From CAIKZZ01 sp035524595 (GTDB lineage Bacteria; Pseudomonadota; Gammaproteobacteria; Steroidobacterales; Steroidobacteraceae), in NCBI GenBank assembly GCA_035524595.1, contig DATKOP010000011.1, positions 1 to 10,627 on the forward strand: a stretch of 10,627 nt of DNA, in the 5' to 3' direction. The notes below the pieces were generated by a model. The model ran no database searches and was not told the origin of the DNA. It saw only the letters and a list, made by a program, of their open reading frames with translations. The position numbers were made by a program, and so were the translations under genes. Within the stretch, counting starts at the first letter, position 1, and every line of letters begins with the position of its first letter. Shown in pieces: positions 1 through 6,126 of the stretch.

Positions 1-177
1 CGATGCGGCCGCCGCGGTCGCGTGCGGCTCCGGCTCGAGCCGGGGCTCGAACAGCTCCGGGTTGCGCGCCGGGCCCTCGGTGCCCGTATCCACCGAGCGG
101 CGCCGCTCCCACCACCACAGGCCCGCGATCAGTGCGAGCCCGAGGCCGAGCAGGATCCAGCGAAGTTCGCTCGCCAT
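1..177 (-). CDS. zipA: ZipA-like cell division protein, N-terminal fragment (gene continues past the left edge)
   Basis: Only the first 59 residues are visible. They read as a short start, a single hydrophobic segment at about residues 5-23 (LRWILLGLGLALIAGLWWW), then a basic stop-transfer stretch (ERRR) and a charged, Pro/Glu-rich linker. This is the N-terminal plan of ZipA, the bitopic inner-membrane protein that tethers FtsZ to the membrane in gammaproteobacteria through a C-terminal domain that would lie outside the window. The ATG lies 2 bp after the smc stop codon on the same strand, so the two genes are probably co-transcribed and translationally coupled. The smc-zipA order is common in gammaproteobacteria and supports the call. 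The FtsZ-binding domain cannot be checked here, so another single-pass protein with the same start remains possible. Confidence 0.72.
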   Translation of the reverse strand, partial: MASELRWILLGLGLALIAGLWWWERRRSVDTGTEGPARNPELFEPRLEPEPHATAAAAS

Positions 178-179
178 CG

Positions 180-3100
180 CTAGCCCGCCGCGGCCATCCT
201 GAGCGCCTCGTCGACGTCGACCGACACCAGCCGCGAGACACCCGGCTCGTTCATCGTCACGCCGACCAGCTGGCGCGCCAGCTCCATCGTGTTCTTGTTG
301 TGCGTGATGAACACGAACTGCACGCGCTCGCTCATCTCGCGGACGATGTCGCAGAAGCGGCCGACGTTGTGGTCGTCGAGCGGCGCGTCGACCTCGTCGA
401 GCAGGCAGAACGGCGCCGGGTTGAGCTCGAAGATCGAGAACACCAGCGCGACCGCGGTCAGCGCCTTCTCGCCGCCCGAGAGCTGGCTGATGGTCACGTT
501 GCGCTTGCCGGGCGGGCGCGCCATGACCGCGACGCCGGCCGCGAGCACGTCCTCGCCGGTGAGCTCGAGGTAGGCGTGGCCGCCGCCAAAGAGGCGCGGG
601 AACTTGTCCTTGAGCCCCGTGTTGACGCGGTCGAAGGTCTCCTGGAAGCGCTGGCGCGTCTCGCGGTCGATCTTGCGGATCGCCTGCTCGAGCGTGTTGA
701 GCGCCTCGGTCAGGTCGTTGAACTGCCGGTCGAGGTACTCCTTGCGCTCCGACTGCTCCTTGAACTCGTCGATGGCGGCGAGGTTGACCTGGCCGAGGCG
801 CTCGATCCTGGCCTCGACCTCGGTCAGGTTCTGCTCCCAGACCGCGGCGCTCGCCTCCGGCGCGAGGCCGGCGAGCACCGCCTCGAGCTCGAAGCGCATC
901 GCCGCGAACTGCTCGGCGACCGACTCGCGCCTGACGCGCGTCTCCTGCGCCGCGAGCGCGGCGGCGTTCGCCGCCTGGCGCGCCGCCTCGACGCCCGCCT
1001 CGGCGGTCAGGCGCTCGGCATCGAGCGCCCGGAACTGGGACTCGGCGGCCTCGACCGCGGCGCGCGCGAGCCCGAGCTCGCGCTCGCCGTCGAGCTTGCG
1101 GTTGAGGAGCTGCTCGAGCTCGCGCTGCTGCGCCGCGAGCGGCGCCTCGCCCGCGGCGAGCTCGCGCTCGAGCTCGGCGCGCCTGCCGGCGAGCTGCTCG
1201 AGCTGGGCCCGGACCCGCTCGAGGCTGGTGTTCAGCGAGGCGAGCGCGGCGCGGCGCGACTCGACCGCGATCGCCGACTGCTGCGCCGCGCCGCGCTCGC
1301 GCTCGGCGTCGCTGCGCGCGCTGCCGAGCGCGGCCCGCAGGCGCTCGCGCTCGGCCTCGAGCCCGGGGCGGCGCTCCTCGCAGGCCTGCATGAGCTCGAG
1401 CGCGGCGGCGAGCCGGCCGCGCGCGGCGCGCGTCTCCTCCTCGGCGGCGGCGATCTCGGCGCCGAGCTCGGCGGCCTCGGTCGCGAGCCGTGCGAGCCGC
1501 TCGGCGGTCTGCGCGGTCCGCGCCCGGGTCGATTCCAGCTGGCCGCGCAGGTCGACGTGGCCGCGGTGCAGGCGGTTGGCCGCCTCCTGCGCCTCGTCGC
1601 GCGCGCCCTCGAGCGCCCGGATGCGCTCGCGCGCCGCGGTGAGCGCGCGCTCGTGCGCGGCGAGCGCGCCCTCGGCCACGCGCAGCTCCTCGCGCCGCGA
1701 CCGCAGCGCCTGCTCGCGCTCGAGGACGCCGGCGTGCGCATCCGGGTCGCGGCTGACGCGCAGCCAGTCGCGGCCGATCCAGACGCCGTCCTTGGTGACG
1801 ATCGACTCGCCGGCCGCGAGCGACGCGCGGCGCCTCAGCGCCTCGTCGAGGCGCTCGACCGCGTACACGCCGCCGAGCAGCTCATCGAGCACGGCCGGGC
1901 CGCGCAGCTTGCCGCGCAGGCGGTCGGCCGGCGCCGCCGCGCGCGCCTCGCGGCCGCCGCCGCCGATGAACGTGACCTCGCCGACCGCGAGCTCGCCGAC
2001 CAGCGCCGCGACGGCGTCGAGGCCGTCGACCGAGACCGCCTCGAGGTAGCTGCCGAGCACGGTCTCGACGGCGCGCGACCAGCCGGCGTCGACGCTGAGC
2101 TCCTGCGCGAGCCGCGGCCGGCCGCCGAGCGCATGGCCCTTCAGCCAGTCGACGACCTTGCCCTTGGCCTGGCCGAGCGCCGCCTGCTGCAGCGCCTCGA
2201 GCGAGACGACCTGGCCGCGGCTCTGGGTGAGCTCGTTGCGGGCCCGGTCGAGCTCGGCCTGAAGCGTGCGCTCGCCGTCGCGCGCGCCCGAGAGCTGATC
2301 GAGGAGCGCCCTGAGGTGCGCCTGAGCCGCCTCGTCCTCGGCGCGCGCCGCCGCCTCGCGCGCGGCGAGCGCCGCGATCGCCTGCTCGGCGTCGGGCGCG
2401 GCGAGCGCGTCGCGCTCGATCGCCACCTTCTCCTGCTGCGCGAGCGAGCGCCGCAGGCGGCTGTCCAGGTGCTCGATGCGCGCGCGCTCGACCATGGCCT
2501 CCTGGCCGGCCTCGCTGCCCTCGCGCGTGTACGCCTCCCAGCGCTGCTGCCAGCCGCCCATCGCCTGCTCGGCTGCCGCGAGCGCGGCGGCCGCGGTCGC
2601 CTCGCGCGCGCGCGCCGCGGCGAGGCCGGGCTCGAGCGCCGCGAGCGCGGTGGTGAGCGCGCCGAGCTCGCCCTGGTCGCGGGCGAGCAGCGTCGCGGCC
2701 TCCGCGTGGCTCGCCTCGGCCTGCTCGAGGTCGGCGCGCTGGCGGGCGCGCAGCTCGCGCGCGTGCTGGATCCCCTGCTCGCAGCGCGCGGCCTCGGCGC
2801 CCGCCTGGTAGGTGCGCGCCTGCACGGCGCCGAGCGCCTCGCTCTCGCGGGCGTGGTGCGCGCGGCCCTTCTCGATCGCGGCCTCGGCGGACCGCAAGGA
2901 CGCGACCGCGGCCTCGAGCGCGACGTCGCGCTCGCGCGCGGCGCCGGCGCGGGTCACGGCCTCGGCGTCGAGGTCCTTGAGCCTGAGCGCGAACAGCTCG
3001 GCGCGCAGCTTGCGCTCCTCCTCCTTGAGGCCCTGGTAGCGGCGCGCGGTCACGGCCTGGCGCTGCAGGTGGCGGATCTGCTTGTCGAGCTCCTCGCGCA

Positions 3101-3689
3101 GGTCGTTGAGCCGGTCGAGGTTCTCGCGCGTGTGCGCGATGCGGCTCTCGGTCTCCTTGCGGCGCTCCTTGTACTTGGAGATGCCGGCGGCCTCCTCGAG
3201 GAAGGCGCGCAGGTCGTCGGGCTTGGCCTCGATCAGGCGCGAGATCATGCCCTGCTCGATGATCGCGTAGGAGCGGCTGCCGAGGCCGGTGCCGAGGAAC
3301 AGCTGGGTGATGTCCTTGCGGCGGCAGCGCGCGCCGTTGATGTAGTAGGTCGACTGGCCGTCGCGGCCCACCTGGCGCTTCAGCGACACCTCGGCGTAGG
3401 CGGCGTAGGGACCGGCGATCGTGCCGTCGGCGTTGTCGAACACGAGCTCGACCGAGGCGGTGCCGACCGGCTTTCGGCCGCCGGAGCCGTTGAAGATCAC
3501 GTCGGTCATGTCGTTGCCGCGCAGGTGCTTCGCGGAGATCTCGCCCATGACCCAGCGCACGGCGTCGATGACGTTGGACTTGCCGCAGCCGTTCGGGCCG
3601 ACGACGCCCGTGAGGTTGCTCGGCAGGTGCACCGTCGTCGGGTCCACGAACGACTTGAACCCGGCGAGCTTCAGCTTCGATAGACGCAT
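180..3689 (-). CDS. smc: Chromosome segregation protein SMC
   Basis: An intact 1169-residue SMC ATPase, the usual length for bacterial SMC. The N-terminal head starts MRLSKLKLAGFKSF and carries Walker A GPNGCGKS at residues 31-38. Long Ala/Glu/Arg-rich coiled-coil arms flank a hinge at roughly residues 510-650, which is glycine-rich and not heptad-like. The C-terminal head has the ABC signature LSGGEKALTAVAL near residue 1068, Walker B FCLLDEVDAPLDD near 1093-1105, and the switch histidine in FVFITHNKNTMELA near 1125-1135. All ATPase motifs are intact. SMC dimers with ScpA/ScpB extrude DNA loops and help separate sister chromosomes; scpAB are not in the window. The ATG at 3689 gives the canonical N-terminus. 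The gene is divergent from queF across about 135 bp and runs straight into the zipA-like gene. Its presence implies a lineage that does not use MukB. Confidence 0.98.
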   Translation of the reverse strand: MRLSKLKLAGFKSFVDPTTVHLPSNLTGVVGPNGCGKSNVIDAVRWVMGEISAKHLRGNDMTDVIFNGSGGRKPVGTASVELVFDNADGTIAGPYAAYAEVSLKRQVGRDGQSTYYINGARCRRKDITQLFLGTGLGSRSYAIIEQGMISRLIEAKPDDLRAFLEEAAGISKYKERRKETESRIAHTRENLDRLNDLREELDKQIRHLQRQAVTARRYQGLKEEERKLRAELFALRLKDLDAEAVTRAGAARERDVALEAAVASLRSAEAAIEKGRAHHARESEALGAVQARTYQAGAEAARCEQGIQHARELRARQRADLEQAEASHAEAATLLARDQGELGALTTALAALEPGLAAARAREATAAAALAAAEQAMGGWQQRWEAYTREGSEAGQEAMVERARIEHLDSRLRRSLAQQEKVAIERDALAAPDAEQAIAALAAREAAARAEDEAAQAHLRALLDQLSGARDGERTLQAELDRARNELTQSRGQVVSLEALQQAALGQAKGKVVDWLKGHALGGRPRLAQELSVDAGWSRAVETVLGSYLEAVSVDGLDAVAALVGELAVGEVTFIGGGGREARAAAPADRLRGKLRGPAVLDELLGGVYAVERLDEALRRRASLAAGESIVTKDGVWIGRDWLRVSRDPDAHAGVLEREQALRSRREELRVAEGALAAHERALTAARERIRALEGARDEAQEAANRLHRGHVDLRGQLESTRARTAQTAERLARLATEAAELGAEIAAAEEETRAARGRLAAALELMQACEERRPGLEAERERLRAALGSARSDAERERGAAQQSAIAVESRRAALASLNTSLERVRAQLEQLAGRRAELERELAAGEAPLAAQQRELEQLLNRKLDGERELGLARAAVEAAESQFRALDAERLTAEAGVEAARQAANAAALAAQETRVRRESVAEQFAAMRFELEAVLAGLAPEASAAVWEQNLTEVEARIERLGQVNLAAIDEFKEQSERKEYLDRQFNDLTEALNTLEQAIRKIDRETRQRFQETFDRVNTGLKDKFPRLFGGGHAYLELTGEDVLAAGVAVMARPPGKRNVTISQLSGGEKALTAVALVFSIFELNPAPFCLLDEVDAPLDDHNVGRFCDIVREMSERVQFVFITHNKNTMELARQLVGVTMNEPGVSRLVSVDVDEALRMAAAG

Positions 3690-3825
3690 TGGAAAACCTG
3701 GAGTTTTTCACGCCGCGCCGCGCTCCTGCGGCGGCGTCGGCGGCGCCTTTGGGCGCGTAGTTCCCGAAAGCGCACTAGTGTAGAGTACGCCGCCCTCGAA
3801 GACGACCCGCTTGACAGGCGCGCGC

Positions 3826-4242
3826 ATGACCGATCGTGAGCCCACGCGGCCCCAGCCGCACGTCGAGACCTTCCCGAATCCGTCGCCAGAGCGCGACTAC
3901 GCGATCCGGATCCGCATGCCCGAGTTCACGTGCCTGTGCCCGAAGACCGGCCAGCCGGATTTCGCCGAGCTCGTGCTCGAGTACGTGCCGGAGGAGCGCT
4001 GCGTCGAGCTCAAGTCTCTGAAGCTCTACGTCTGGTCGTTCCGCGACCGGGGCGCGTTCCACGAGGCCGTGACCAACGAGATCCTGGCGACGCTGGTCGC
4101 GGCCACCCGGCCCCGGTTCATGCGCCTCACCGGCACCTTCAACGTGCGCGGCGGGCTCTATACTTCGGTGGTTGCCGAGCACCGCGCCGCCGGCTGGGAG
4201 CCGGCCCCGCCGGTGGTCCTGCCGGGGGCCGACGGCGCCTGA
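3826..4242 (+). CDS. queF: NADPH-dependent 7-cyano-7-deazaguanine (preQ0) reductase QueF, short single-domain type
   Basis: A 138-residue cytosolic enzyme that reduces the nitrile of preQ0 to the aminomethyl group of preQ1, the last step before insertion into tRNA by Tgt in queuosine synthesis. The catalytic segment FTCLCPKTGQPDFAEL contains the thioimide-forming Cys38 and the general acid Asp45. The QueF motif ELKSLKLY lies at residues 61-68, followed by the conserved FHE at 78-80 and the RGG near 108-110. The size and single motif set match the unimodular (Bacillus-like) type rather than the long tandem form of E. coli. The frame can be extended to a TTG at 3811. I prefer the ATG at 3826 because AGG at 3815-3817 lies 8 bp upstream and the extra five residues are not conserved. 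The gene is first in a plus-strand run with dksA, gluQRS and phaR. No convincing promoter was found upstream. Confidence 0.96.
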   Translation: MTDREPTRPQPHVETFPNPSPERDYAIRIRMPEFTCLCPKTGQPDFAELVLEYVPEERCVELKSLKLYVWSFRDRGAFHEAVTNEILATLVAATRPRFMRLTGTFNVRGGLYTSVVAEHRAAGWEPAPPVVLPGADGA

Positions 4243-4243
4243 A

Positions 4244-4273
4244 CGGCGGCCGCGAACAGGTTATAATTTCCGG
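4244..4273 (+). promoter_or_regulatory. Predicted sigma70 promoter of dksA
   Basis: A perfect TATAAT lies at 4262-4267, in one of the few AT-rich patches of the window. CTGAAC at 4239-4244, which spans the queF stop codon, sits 17 bp upstream and is a partial -35 match (3 of 6). Transcription would start near 4274, giving a leader of about 25 nt with GGAG at 4289-4292 placed 6 nt before the dksA ATG. The bases just after the -10 box are TTCCGG, a fairly GC-rich discriminator. This lets dksA be transcribed independently of queF. It is a motif-based prediction. Confidence 0.6.
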
Positions 4274-4298
4274 CTTGATCCGCGTTACGGAGTAGGTG

Positions 4299-5132
4299 AT
4301 GGCAGCTAAGAAGCCTGTGAAGGCGAAGAAGCCGGCGGTGAAGAAGGCCGAGGCCAAGAAGCCCGCCGCCAAGGCCGCCGCGCCCAAGGCGAGGCCCGCG
4401 GCGCACAAGGCGCCCGCGAAGGCGAAGCCCGCCCCGAAGGCCGCCAAGCCCGCCGCGAAGCCGGCCGCGAAGCCGGCCGCCCCCGCCAAGGCCCCCGCCG
4501 CCAGGCCCGCCGCGGCCGCAAAGCCCGTCGCGCCCGCAAGGCCCGCCGCCCTCCCGAAGCCCGCCGTCGCGCGCCCCGCGATCGTCCGCCCGGCCCCGCG
4601 GCCGGAGCCGGTGCGCCTGACGCCGGCGCCGCGCCTGCCGCGGGTCGCGAGCGCCGATGGCGAGGAGGAGACCGCGGAGAGCGCCGCGCTCGGGCTCCTC
4701 TCCGGGCCGCGCAACGTCAAGCCGTACCTCGCCAAGAAGGGCGAGCAGTACATGAACAAGGAGCAGCTCGAGCACTTTCGCACGATCCTGCTCAGCTGGA
4801 AGCGCGACCTCATGGAGGAGGTCGACCGCACCGTGACCCACATGAAGGACGAGGCGGCGAACCCGCCCGATCCCAACGACCGCGCGACGCTCGAGTCCGA
4901 GTTCAGCCTCGAGCTTCGGACCCGCGACCGCGAGCGCAAGCTGATCCGCAAGATCGACGAGGCCCTGGCCCGCATCGAGGACGGCAGCTACGGCTACTGC
5001 CTCGAGACCGGCGAGGAGATCGGCATCAAGCGCCTCGAGGCGCGCCCCGTCGCGACGCTCTCGATCGAGGCCCAGGAGCGCCGCGAGCGGCGCGAGAAGC
5101 AGTACGGCGACCGGGACGACCGCTACCGCTGA
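4299..5132 (+). CDS. dksA: RNA polymerase-binding transcription factor DksA with long histone-H1-like N-terminal tail and degenerate zinc finger
   Basis: A 277-residue protein whose last ~145 residues align with DksA, which enters the RNA polymerase secondary channel and, with ppGpp, resets rRNA and amino-acid promoters. The DksA core starts near YMNKEQLEHFR (residue 151). The coiled coil contains VDRTVTHMKDEAAN and the tip DPNDRA with Asp191, Asp194 and Ala196, matching the functional Asp-x-x-Asp-x-Ala of E. coli DksA. The zinc-finger region keeps GYC and IGIKRLEARP, but only Cys234 of the four metal cysteines remains; the others are Thr237, Ser255 and Ala258. Residues 1 to about 110 are almost entirely Lys, Ala, Pro and Arg, built from KPAA-type units like histone H1 or AlgP tails, then an acidic stretch GEEETAE. 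The ATG at 4299 is chosen over the adjacent GTG at 4296 because GGAG is only 3 nt from the GTG. E. coli DksA has 151 residues, so the tail is the extra part. Confidence 0.95.
   Translation: MAAKKPVKAKKPAVKKAEAKKPAAKAAAPKARPAAHKAPAKAKPAPKAAKPAAKPAAKPAAPAKAPAARPAAAAKPVAPARPAALPKPAVARPAIVRPAPRPEPVRLTPAPRLPRVASADGEEETAESAALGLLSGPRNVKPYLAKKGEQYMNKEQLEHFRTILLSWKRDLMEEVDRTVTHMKDEAANPPDPNDRATLESEFSLELRTRDRERKLIRKIDEALARIEDGSYGYCLETGEEIGIKRLEARPVATLSIEAQERRERREKQYGDRDDRYR
4452..4475 (+). repeat. 12-bp tandem repeat inside the Lys/Ala/Pro tail of dksA
   Basis: The unit GCCGCGAAGCCG occurs twice exactly, in frame, and a third copy begins at 4476 before diverging. It encodes the Ala-Ala-Lys-Pro unit of the H1-like tail. 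Similar degenerate units of AAG with GCC/CCC codons continue on both sides. The length is a multiple of three, so copy-number change would alter tail length without breaking the reading frame. Confidence 0.8.
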
Positions 5133-5137
5133 ACGGC

Positions 5138-5154
5138 CGGGGACCGCGTCCCCG
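5138..5154 (+). promoter_or_regulatory. Perfect 7-bp hairpin just after the dksA stop codon
   Basis: CGGGGAC (5138-5144) and GTCCCCG (5148-5154) are exact reverse complements around a CGC loop. The hairpin begins 5 bp after the dksA stop and ends just before the first conserved GluQRS residues. It has no U-tract, so it is not a classical rho-independent terminator. A second stem, GGGCGC/GCGCCC with a TTC loop (5164-5178), follows inside gluQRS coding sequence. The first could attenuate or mask gluQRS translation, which is inference. GC-rich DNA forms such stems by chance fairly often. Confidence 0.45.
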
Positions 5155-5160
5155 AAGCCC

Positions 5161-6036
5161 CGGGGGCGCTTCGCGCCCTCGCCCACCGGCCGCCTGCACC
5201 GCGGCTCGCTGCTCGCCGCCGTCGGCAGCTACCTCGATGCCCGCGCATCGGGCGGCGAGTGGCTCGTTCGGATGGAGGACGTCGACCGCGGCCGCGAGGT
5301 GCCGGGCGCCGCCGCCGACATCCTGAGGACCCTCGAGGCCTATGGCCTTTACTGGGACGGCCCCGTGCTCTACCAGAGCGCGCGCGATGAGGCCTACGCC
5401 CAGGCGCTCTCCCGGCTCACGGCAGCCGGGCTCACCTACCTCTGCTCCTGCAGCCGCACCGACCTCGCCGCCGACGGCGCCGAGGGCCGATATCCGGGCA
5501 CCTGCCGGGCGGGCCCGCGGCGCCGGGACGTGCCGCTCGCGACGCGCCTTCGCACCCTCGCCTTCGGCGAGGTCACGGTCGAGGACCGCCTGCAGGGACG
5601 CCTGACCGAGCTCGTCGAGGCCGCGGTCGGCGACTTCGTCCTGCGGCGCCGCGACGGGTTCTGGTCCTACCAGCTGGCGGTGGTCGTCGACGATGCCTTC
5701 CAGGGCATCACGGACGTCGTTAGGGGCGTCGACCTCCTCGAGAACACGCCCCGCCAGCGGGTCCTGCAGGCGGCACTCGGCCTGCCCTCGCCCCGTACGC
5801 TTCACCTGCCGCTGCTCGTCGCCGCCGACGGGGAGAAGCTCTCGAAGTCCCGCCGGGCGCTCCCGGCGGACCCGGCCGCCGCCCCGGCGGTGCTGACCGA
5901 GATCCTCGCTTTGCTGCGCCACAATCCGCCCCGGGAGCTGCAGCAGGGGCCCGTGCGGGCCCAGCTCGACTGGGCGACGGCCGCCTGGAATCCCTCGCTG
6001 CTTCAGGGGGTTAGGGAGATCACCGAGACCGGCTGA
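5161..6036 (+). CDS. gluQRS: Glutamyl-queuosine tRNA(Asp) synthetase GluQRS (start codon unresolved)
   Basis: A truncated GluRS paralogue that attaches glutamate to the queuosine at position 34 of tRNA-Asp. From 5161 it reads RGRFAPSPTGRLHRGSLLAA, containing the class I HIGH-like motif. GGEWLVRMEDVDRGREVPGAA follows, then the zinc ligands CSC (5443-5451), Tyr (5491) and Cys (5503), and the KMSKS-type motif KLSKS (5836-5850). The protein stops about 60 residues later without an anticodon-binding domain, as expected for GluQRS (about 290 residues). The start is the anomaly. Between the in-frame stop at 4942-4944 and the HIGH motif there is no ATG, GTG, TTG or CTG in this frame; the first ATG (5272) lies beyond the motif and would remove it. 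The start given here is only where recognisable homology begins. Location downstream of dksA is conserved in many proteobacteria and supports co-transcription. Confidence 0.9.
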   Translation, partial: RGRFAPSPTGRLHRGSLLAAVGSYLDARASGGEWLVRMEDVDRGREVPGAAADILRTLEAYGLYWDGPVLYQSARDEAYAQALSRLTAAGLTYLCSCSRTDLAADGAEGRYPGTCRAGPRRRDVPLATRLRTLAFGEVTVEDRLQGRLTELVEAAVGDFVLRRRDGFWSYQLAVVVDDAFQGITDVVRGVDLLENTPRQRVLQAALGLPSPRTLHLPLLVAADGEKLSKSRRALPADPAAAPAVLTEILALLRHNPPRELQQGPVRAQLDWATAAWNPSLLQGVREITETG

Positions 6037-6052
6037 CAAATGGCGCGGCCAT

Positions 6053-6065
6053 GTTGCTCCGCAAC
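6053..6065 (+). promoter_or_regulatory. Candidate operator upstream of phaR (GTTGC-N3-GCAAC palindrome)
   Basis: Perfect 5-bp arms GTTGC and GCAAC around TCC overlap the predicted phaR -35 box. A third related arm lies at 6100-6109 (GCGGCGTTGC), the exact reverse complement of GCAACGCCGC at 6061-6070, so a 10-bp inverted repeat brackets the predicted -10 box and start region. PhaR proteins are known to repress their own genes and to bind TGC-containing palindromes with 3-4 bp spacers. The layout suggests autoregulation, but binding is inferred. Confidence 0.42.
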
Positions 6066-6081
6066 GCCGCCGGCGTATGAT
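6054..6081 (+). promoter_or_regulatory. Predicted sigma70 promoter of phaR
   Basis: TATGAT at 6076-6081 matches the -10 consensus at five of six positions. It is preceded at 16 bp by TTGCTC (6054-6059), a weak -35 box sharing TTG. Transcription would begin near 6088, leaving a leader of about 39 nt that contains the ribosome site GAGGGG (6115-6120). The promoter lies in the 90-bp gap after gluQRS, allowing phaR to be expressed separately from the upstream genes. Confidence 0.5.
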
Positions 6082-6126
6082 GACCCCCTCAGCGGATACG
6101 CGGCGTTGCAGCACGAGGGGCGCACG

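Noticed and set aside
3..3683. 1226-codon open frame antisense to smc on the plus strand
   Set aside because: It is in exact codon register opposite smc, so a stop could arise only where smc uses TTA, CTA or TCA codons, which are almost absent in this GC-rich gene. The translation is a low-complexity Arg/Leu/Ala/Glu mix with no domain, while smc on the other strand has every SMC motif.
3811..3816. Perfect TTGACA before queF, considered as a -35 box
   Set aside because: A -10 box 16-18 bp downstream would fall inside the queF coding region, and nothing there resembles TATAAT. The TTG is also the rejected alternative start.
3690..3825. smc/queF divergent gap searched for promoters and operators
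   Set aside because: TAGAGT (3781-3786) and a minus-strand TACACT are only loose -10 matches with no paired -35, and a 5-bp GCGCC/GGCGC repeat at 3743-3756 is too small. Promoters must be here, but I cannot place them.
4158..5186. Gly/Leu-rich 342-codon minus-strand frame opposite dksA
   Set aside because: The apparent glycine-rich repeats are just the complement of the Lys/Ala/Pro codons of the dksA tail.
6040..6126. 29-codon N-terminal extension of phaR from the ATG at 6040
   Set aside because: It has no good ribosome site, overlaps the predicted promoter and palindrome, and precedes the conserved PhaR N-terminus, which has a strong ribosome site of its own.
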